DNA from: Rhyzopertha dominica
Lineage: Eukaryota; Arthropoda; Insecta; Coleoptera; Bostrichidae
Direction of reading: 5' to 3'
Length of the DNA: 64,000 nucleotides
NCBI GenBank assembly: GCA_025024175.1
Contig: QCXZ01000003.1
Span: 22,402,392-22,466,391 of the forward strand
A model generated the notes under the pieces. That model worked only from the letters and a program-made list of their open reading frames with translations, was not told the origin of the DNA and searched no databases. A program made the translations under genes and the position numbers. Positions 59,524 through 64,000 of the stretch are shown here, in pieces (the stretch's first letter is position 1; every line of letters begins with the position of its first letter).

Positions 59524-59674
59524 ATAAAATGTACCTATGTGCGGATCTGCGATAACGCTGCTGGAGCCATGTTTTGGGAAGTGGTTCAAAGCCTTTGTAA
59601 TAAGACCTTGCATCCACGCTCTAACAGCACTCGTACTCATATAACCTTTATCGTCCGTTAGTTTTTTTAAAGAC
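59524..59674 (-). CDS. cGAS-like receptor, exon 2
   Basis: The acceptor is ATTTCAG and the donor TATGTAAGT. Reads SLKKLTDDKGYMSTSAVRAW then MQGLITKALNHF and DPHIGTFY. It enters in phase 2 and leaves in phase 0. A weaker GTACAT donor 11 bases earlier would break the phase with exon 3, so the GTAAGT donor was chosen. The W(M/F)QxLxxKAL helix is typical of the family. Confidence 0.8.
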
Positions 59675-59712
59675 CTGAAATTGAAATATTACAAACTATG
59701 TTGTACGTATAC

Positions 59713-59993
59713 CATTTATGTTTATCTGTATACTTAAATTTCTCCATCATTCCAGTCTGCTTTAAAAAATTATCAATATCCTTAAGTTGAAGATGAACAA
59801 ATCCTTGTACATTACTAATTGGTAACTCGAAGATGAGTGATTTGGGAAGCATAAGGAGAAGATCCAGGTCAAACTCTTCAGGATGCCCGACTCTCAAACC
59901 ATCGTAGAAACTGCCTCCATAGAATACAGTTGAATACAGACTTTTGAATAAAACGTCATTTTCCTTCATTTTATTTATTACTTGCCCAATTAT
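59713..59993 (-). CDS. cGAS-like receptor, exon with catalytic GS and ExD motifs
   Basis: The nucleotidyltransferase core. GGSFYDGLRVGHPEEFDLDL (about 59,860-59,918) has the GS activation motif and the acidic metal ligands; the family uses GS...(E/D)xD. It is preceded by the spine helix IIGQVINKMKENDV. It is bounded by TGTTTTCAG and GTATAC, phase 0 in, phase 2 out. No start codon precedes the helix, so at least one 5' exon lies at higher coordinates, possibly outside the window. With exons 2-8 the visible CDS is 367 residues. Members make cyclic dinucleotides on sensing nucleic acid and signal through STING; which ligand this one sees cannot be told from sequence. Confidence 0.85.
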
Positions 59994-60040
59994 CTGAAAA
60001 CAAACACAACAAACCAATGTAATCTATATATAAATAAAAG

Positions 60041-60700
60041 CGAAGCCGTATTATTCCTCTAAGTCCACAGACTCGTGGTTGTAGGCGTAGTTAGCATACA
60101 TTCCTCCATTGAGAATGAAGCAGTTTGGTTGGGGTGGGTGTGAGCATTGGGAGTTATGGGGGTGCGAACTTGCACTCGAGAACCCCCAAGTGTGGCACAT
60201 TACATATTCTGTTAGATTCAGTAGAAGAAGAGATAATCCTTAAGTACGGCAGTTTGCTGCAACCGTATCGCGACGGGGAACTCGAAAATCTGTTTCCAAA
60301 AGGCCAGAGAAAATTTGACAGTAAACTAGAAAACCCCTAAATGTGGCACACGGCCGAAACTGCCTCGCGATGAAAAAGCTGAAAACCTACGTTTCAAGAA
60401 GTCATAGAATATTCTGGAAAATTCACCAGTAGACGAAAAAACCTCTAAAAGTGTAGTACTTTGTCGTGACCGCCTCGCGGTGGAGATGTCGAATATCGAC
60501 GTTTCGAGGTCATGGAACAGGAACAATCTAGAACATTCAATAGAAAAAGTCGAATCTACGTATCGAGAATTATAGAATATTCTAGAAAATTCATCAACGT
60601 GGTACACTGTCGTGGAGATGTCAAAAACGACATTTCGAGAAGAATAGAAGATTAAAGAACTCCCAAGTGTGGCCCATTGCTACAACTATAGCTTTCTTCT
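60041..60700. repeat. Degenerate repeat block, unclassified
   Basis: Recurrent but diverged phrases: AAGTGTGGCACATT, AAATGTGGCACACGG, CCGCCTCGCGGTGGAGATGT, AGAATATTCTGGAAAATTCA and related forms, at intervals of about 110-150 bp. The start (AAAGCGAAGCCGTATTATTC) looks like the end of a dispersed element. No coding capacity recognised. Confidence 0.4.
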
Positions 60701-61192
60701 TCAGCATGCAGGGCAGCTTTTCCTTCTGGGAATCATGTGACCAAACCTTCCCCTTTACGCAATAAAACAAGTTCTACCCTTCTGGCAATGAATCTATCTT
60801 TTCCTATGGCAATAAGATTGAACCTTTCTTCTTTTCAGTGGTTTAATAAAATACCATATGTTAATCGTTGCTGGTTCTTTATAATTATGTGAACTGTATT
60901 GATTTATGATGCTTGATTATCCAAAATATCAAAAACTTACACACTTGTTTATTTATCTCTGATCATTGTTTTTTATTAATATGAATGAACATTCTGTTAA
61001 CTAGAATTATAGTTTTTTTTAAAGGACCAGATCTAGAATAAGGTAATGACGTAGCTGAGGGGTATGGCTGGTTGCGTGTTTCTTTATGTTTACTGTCTAA
61101 GGTTTATCGCATGATCAGTGGCGTACCATAAATCATCTATAAACAAGAGCGTATTGGCTCATAACACCGTGCTTAATAAGTTAAGGGTTTCC

Positions 61193-61354
61193 TGTTGTGT
61201 TTGGTTCAAAACGACGAGTTTAACGTAAACTTTTATTGTGAAAACATCAGTTATGTCTGTCTTATAATTCCAATAACATCAGCCGTCCGATCTGACGTTC
61301 TTTCTGCCCCCGTCTACTCCGGCGTTCTCGCACAGCTCGATACATCACTGCACA
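61193..61354 (-). repeat. 3' LTR of Gypsy element 2
   Basis: On the minus strand it starts TGTGCAGTGATG and ends AAACACAACA (TG...CA ends). It contains AATAAA (CACAATAAAAG) at about 61,240, and is directly preceded by a polypurine tract AAAAGGGGAGA. The length is 162 bp. The other LTR is outside the window, so the pair cannot be compared. Confidence 0.6.
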
Positions 61355-61367
61355 TCTCCCCTTTTAA
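61355..61367 (-). promoter_or_regulatory. Polypurine tract of Gypsy element 2
   Basis: AAAAGGGGAGA on the minus strand lies next to the LTR; it is the primer site for plus-strand synthesis. Confidence 0.65.
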
Positions 61368-61822
61368 ATATTCAACCGCACTGGAGGACGAATATGCCGT
61401 TGACTCCTCCGCAAGGTAACAAGAGCCTCTTCTGGTGGATTCGCTAGACGTGCAGGGCTTTTCACAGGAACAGTAGGAGGTGAAGGTGTCGAAGGCGTTG
61501 GATTACCAGGAACTTCTTCTTGTTTGAGGTCTAGCATAACCACTTCAGTCTTACCCGGAATATCTGGGAGTGGGTGCAGGAATCTCCTATTCCTACGATA
61601 TAGACCACCAGGACTTCTTACGATAAAAGATCGAGGAGATTCTTGGATCTTTTCCACTTTTCCCCGTTGTCGAAGATCCGAAATCCAGACACTTTGGCCG
61701 ATGAGAAGATTAGGCAATAATTTTACCTTATGCCTTCGATCGAAATCGACTTTTTGTTTATTCCTCGTTCGTTCTTCTTTATTTAACACCACCTTATAAT
61801 CAGTTACAGAAGGCAGTAGCAC
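61364..61822 (-). pseudogene. Gypsy element 2 integrase C-terminal region
   Basis: Reads KVDFDRRHKVKLLPNLLIGQ then VWISDLRQRGKVEKIQESPR and YRRNRRFLHPLPD. The GxxVWI...G.V...PRS...RNRRxLxP order is the GPY/F-type end of Gypsy integrases. A proline/threonine-rich tail follows and the frame ends beside the polypurine tract. Confidence 0.8.
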
Positions 61823-61967
61823 TTTGGGAGCGATGGGAACCAGTCCTCGAAGTTAACGACCCATTAGGAGTTCAGCTGGACTATACCCACATTGCAGAGG
61901 GGTTGAACGAAGCGCAAGCAACATTAGATAAGGATCTGTTGACTTTTTGTAATGCATTTTAAAGTTT

Positions 61968-62489
61968 TTAACTTCTGATTCTAGCATATCTAGGGCTCGA
62001 TGTCACTATCGAAAACCCATATTCAGCAGCAAACTTTTGATATACAGATCCTATGGTTTGTGAGAATTGGGTACCGTTGTCGCTTCTAACAATTTCAGGC
62101 ACGCCATGACGAGCGAATATAGATTTCATGTGCATAATCACACATTCAGACGTCAGTCTTTCNAGTTTAGCCACTTCAAAGTAGCGTGAGTAATAGTCAG
62201 TTACTATGATAAACCAGTGGTTGTCCAATTTCAGTAGATCAACTCCCACTATCTGCCATGGACGTTTCGGTAGTTCTGATGGCATCAGAGTCTCGACTGG
62301 ATCTGGCTGATTTTGAATGCAAGATACACAGTTCTTCACCACCTCAGCCAATTGCGTTGACAGTCTAGGCCACCATACAGACTGATTAGCCAACATGCGA
62401 CACTTGTTAATCCATTGATGGCCAGCGTGAAGTCTATCTAATACATCTTTTCTTAAAGACTGAGGAATGATCAGACGAGAATCCTTCAT
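61968..62489 (-). pseudogene. Gypsy element 2 integrase core
   Basis: The zinc-binding HHCC is visible as DRLHAGHQWINKCRMLA then WWPRLSTQLAEVVKNCVSC. The catalytic Asp residues are in VGVDLLKLDNHWF and IVRSDNGTQFSQ. The third catalytic residue (Glu) is lost where the frame breaks after VTSSPRY. One ambiguous base interrupts the frame. Confidence 0.85.
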
Positions 62490-62590
62490 TAAGATTTCAT
62501 TTTGTAGAGTTATTCGTTCCCTGTGGGGGTAGAAAGGAACACACTCTTGGGAAATCTTATGACGAGCAGGCCACCCAACTAAGCAATACC

Positions 62591-63172
62591 TTATGAGCAG
62601 ACAGGATCTTCTCTCTGACCAGCCACAATTTCAGTCAATCGACGGTCTGTTGAGGGAAATCCTTTTATTACTGCTTGAACGTACGCTGAAATCTCTTCAG
62701 ATAACTCTTCATCGTCGGGAACGTCTACTGGGCTTCTCGAAAGAGTATCAGCTAGGATTAACTCTTTTTCAGGCGTATATTTTACCACAAATGAATATCG
62801 CATCAAACGCAGCTTTAAACGTTGTAGTCTTGGAGTCAATTTGTCGAGATCTTTTTCATTGAATATGGTGACCAGGGGTTTATGATCAGTTTCGACCACA
62901 ATAGTTTTACCCACTATGTAATTCTCAAACTTTTCACATCCCCATGCTATGGCAAGAGCCTCCTTTTCAATTTGCGCATAGCGTTTTTCGCTGTCAGACA
63001 GAGTTCGCGAAGCAAAAGCTACTGGCTTATAATGTTCTCCTTTACCACATTGCGTCAAGACAGCACCCAGTCCGTACGATGATGCACCCACAGATAGTAG
63101 TGTTTCTTTTAAACTGCCATACAGTGCTGGAACAGCGGGATTGCTAATTACGTTTTTCAGCTTTTCTAACAC
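62591..63172 (-). pseudogene. Gypsy element 2 RNase H
   Basis: Reads LLSVGASSYGLGAVLTQ, where the first catalytic Asp of the usual DAS motif is Gly, then YAQIEKEALAIAWGCEKF with the Glu, VVETDHKPLVTIF with the next Asp, and ELILADTLSRSP with the last. The changed first Asp and frame breaks mark it as inactive. Confidence 0.8.
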
Positions 63173-63179
63173 TTCAGCT

Positions 63180-64000
63180 TGCTCTAAGCCCCAAAACGTA
63201 GCAGCTCATACAACGGCTTGGCTAATGTTGACAGGTTCGGAACAAACTCAAAAAATTCACCATGCCCAAAAACCTTTTCAAATCAGTCATATTTTTAGGT
63301 GGTGGTAGGGCCACTATTGCTTTAATTTATGCAGGATCAGGGGACAACCCTTCCTTTGAGACCACATGACCCAGTAAATTCTACGTAGCCTTTCTGAAAG
63401 AACACTTCTTTTCATTCAGAGACCAACCTATTTCCAGAAGTCTTAGTAAGACATCATTAAGATGCTTATCGTGTTCTTCCACGTCCTTCCCATAAACCAC
63501 GACATCATCGAAATGGCACAGCACCCCTTCCAAACCTTCGAGAGATTAGCTGATTCTCTTCTGGAAAACTTCTGGAGCGGAAGACAATCCGAAGGGAAGC
63601 CGACGGAACAAAAATCTTCCAAATGCGGTTAAGAATGTTGTTAAAGCCGTACACTCTCTGGCCAAAGGAATTTGCCAAAACCCATTATTGGCATCCAGCT
63701 TGCTAAAAACTTTAGCATTTTGTATTTGGGCCAAGGTAAAGTCGACATCTGGTATGGGATAAAGCTCTCGGACCATGGATTTGTTCAAATGGGACAGATC
63801 GACGCACAAACGTATTTTTCCTGTACGTCTGGGGACTATAACTAATGGAGCACACCTATCAGTTGGCTCACTGACAGGTTCTATGACACCTTTAACACAC
63901 ATGTCGTCCAATTCCATTTTTACAGCATCCATCAGAGGAACTGGAATTCTTCTTGGTACACTACTGGCAAATGGCACAGCATCTGATTTAATTTTAATGG
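63180..64000 (-). pseudogene. Gypsy element 2 reverse transcriptase, runs off the window
   Basis: Reads RRTGKIRLCVDLSHLNKSM, then KLDANNGFWQIPLA with the first catalytic Asp, LPFGLSSAPEVFQKRIS, and in a shifted frame CHFDDVVVYGKDVEEHDKHL with the paired Asp (usual Y/F-x-DD). The connection domain follows with KNMTDLKRFLGMVNF. Protease and gag would be at higher coordinates beyond the window. Confidence 0.85.

Noticed and set aside
59535..59674. Exon 2 of cGLR ending at the GTACAT donor
   Set aside because: It would leave phase 1 while exon 3 needs phase 0; the stronger GTAAGT donor 11 bases further restores the phase.
60041..60140. A first coding exon of cGLR on the minus strand (open frame ending in TAA)
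   Set aside because: It ends in a stop, has no donor in phase 0, and belongs to a dispersed repeat.

Overview
The window reads as AT-rich nuclear DNA from an arthropod, most likely an insect. Short exons with GT-AG junctions sit in long introns, and transposable elements of almost every major class are packed and nested inside one another. I cannot name the species. Three host genes can be supported.

Layout. (1) 1-10,235 (+): the last three exons of a low-complexity, Q/S/R-rich protein I do not recognise. Its introns hold a PIF/Harbinger-like MITE, a dead LINE and a dead Tc1/mariner element. (2) 10,236-16,250: mostly featureless AT-rich DNA ending in a 766-bp palindromic MITE. (3) 16,252-27,853: a DIRS-type tyrosine-recombinase retrotransposon with inverted terminal repeats, an internal complementary region, gag, RT/RNase H, methyltransferase-like and recombinase domains. 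Its gag is split by a 5.5-kb foldback element whose arms are tandem repeats and whose loop holds a Penelope-like relic. (4) 27,860-33,300: transposon relics, a hAT MITE, and a MITE inserted into a copy of its own family. (5) 33,780-36,565 (+): a complete three-exon TREX-like 3'-5' exonuclease gene. (6) 36,650-46,380: a LINE with a restriction-like endonuclease, split by a mariner that itself carries a MITE; an inverted-repeat element with minisatellite arms; and a BEL/Pao relic. (7) 46,385-59,993 (-): eight exons of a cGAS-like receptor (cGLR, Mab-21/cGAS nucleotidyltransferase family). One 11.6-kb intron contains a decayed Gypsy element split by a second, 4.9-kb foldback element. (8) 60,041-64,000: a degenerate repeat block and the 3' half of a second Gypsy element (-), which runs off the window edge.

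How the parts relate. The TREX-like and cGLR genes converge tail to tail about 10 kb apart. In vertebrates TREX1 removes the DNA that activates cGAS, so a linked nuclease and sensor pair is the most interesting biological signal here; any functional link is inference. The most interesting genomic signal is the pair of foldback elements. They are unrelated in sequence but alike in design: arms of roughly 145-160-bp tandem units, each unit echoing the element's own terminus, a loop of foreign DNA, 9-bp target duplications, and insertion into retrotransposon coding sequence. Exon boundaries were set by hand from splice motifs and reading phase; no search was run.
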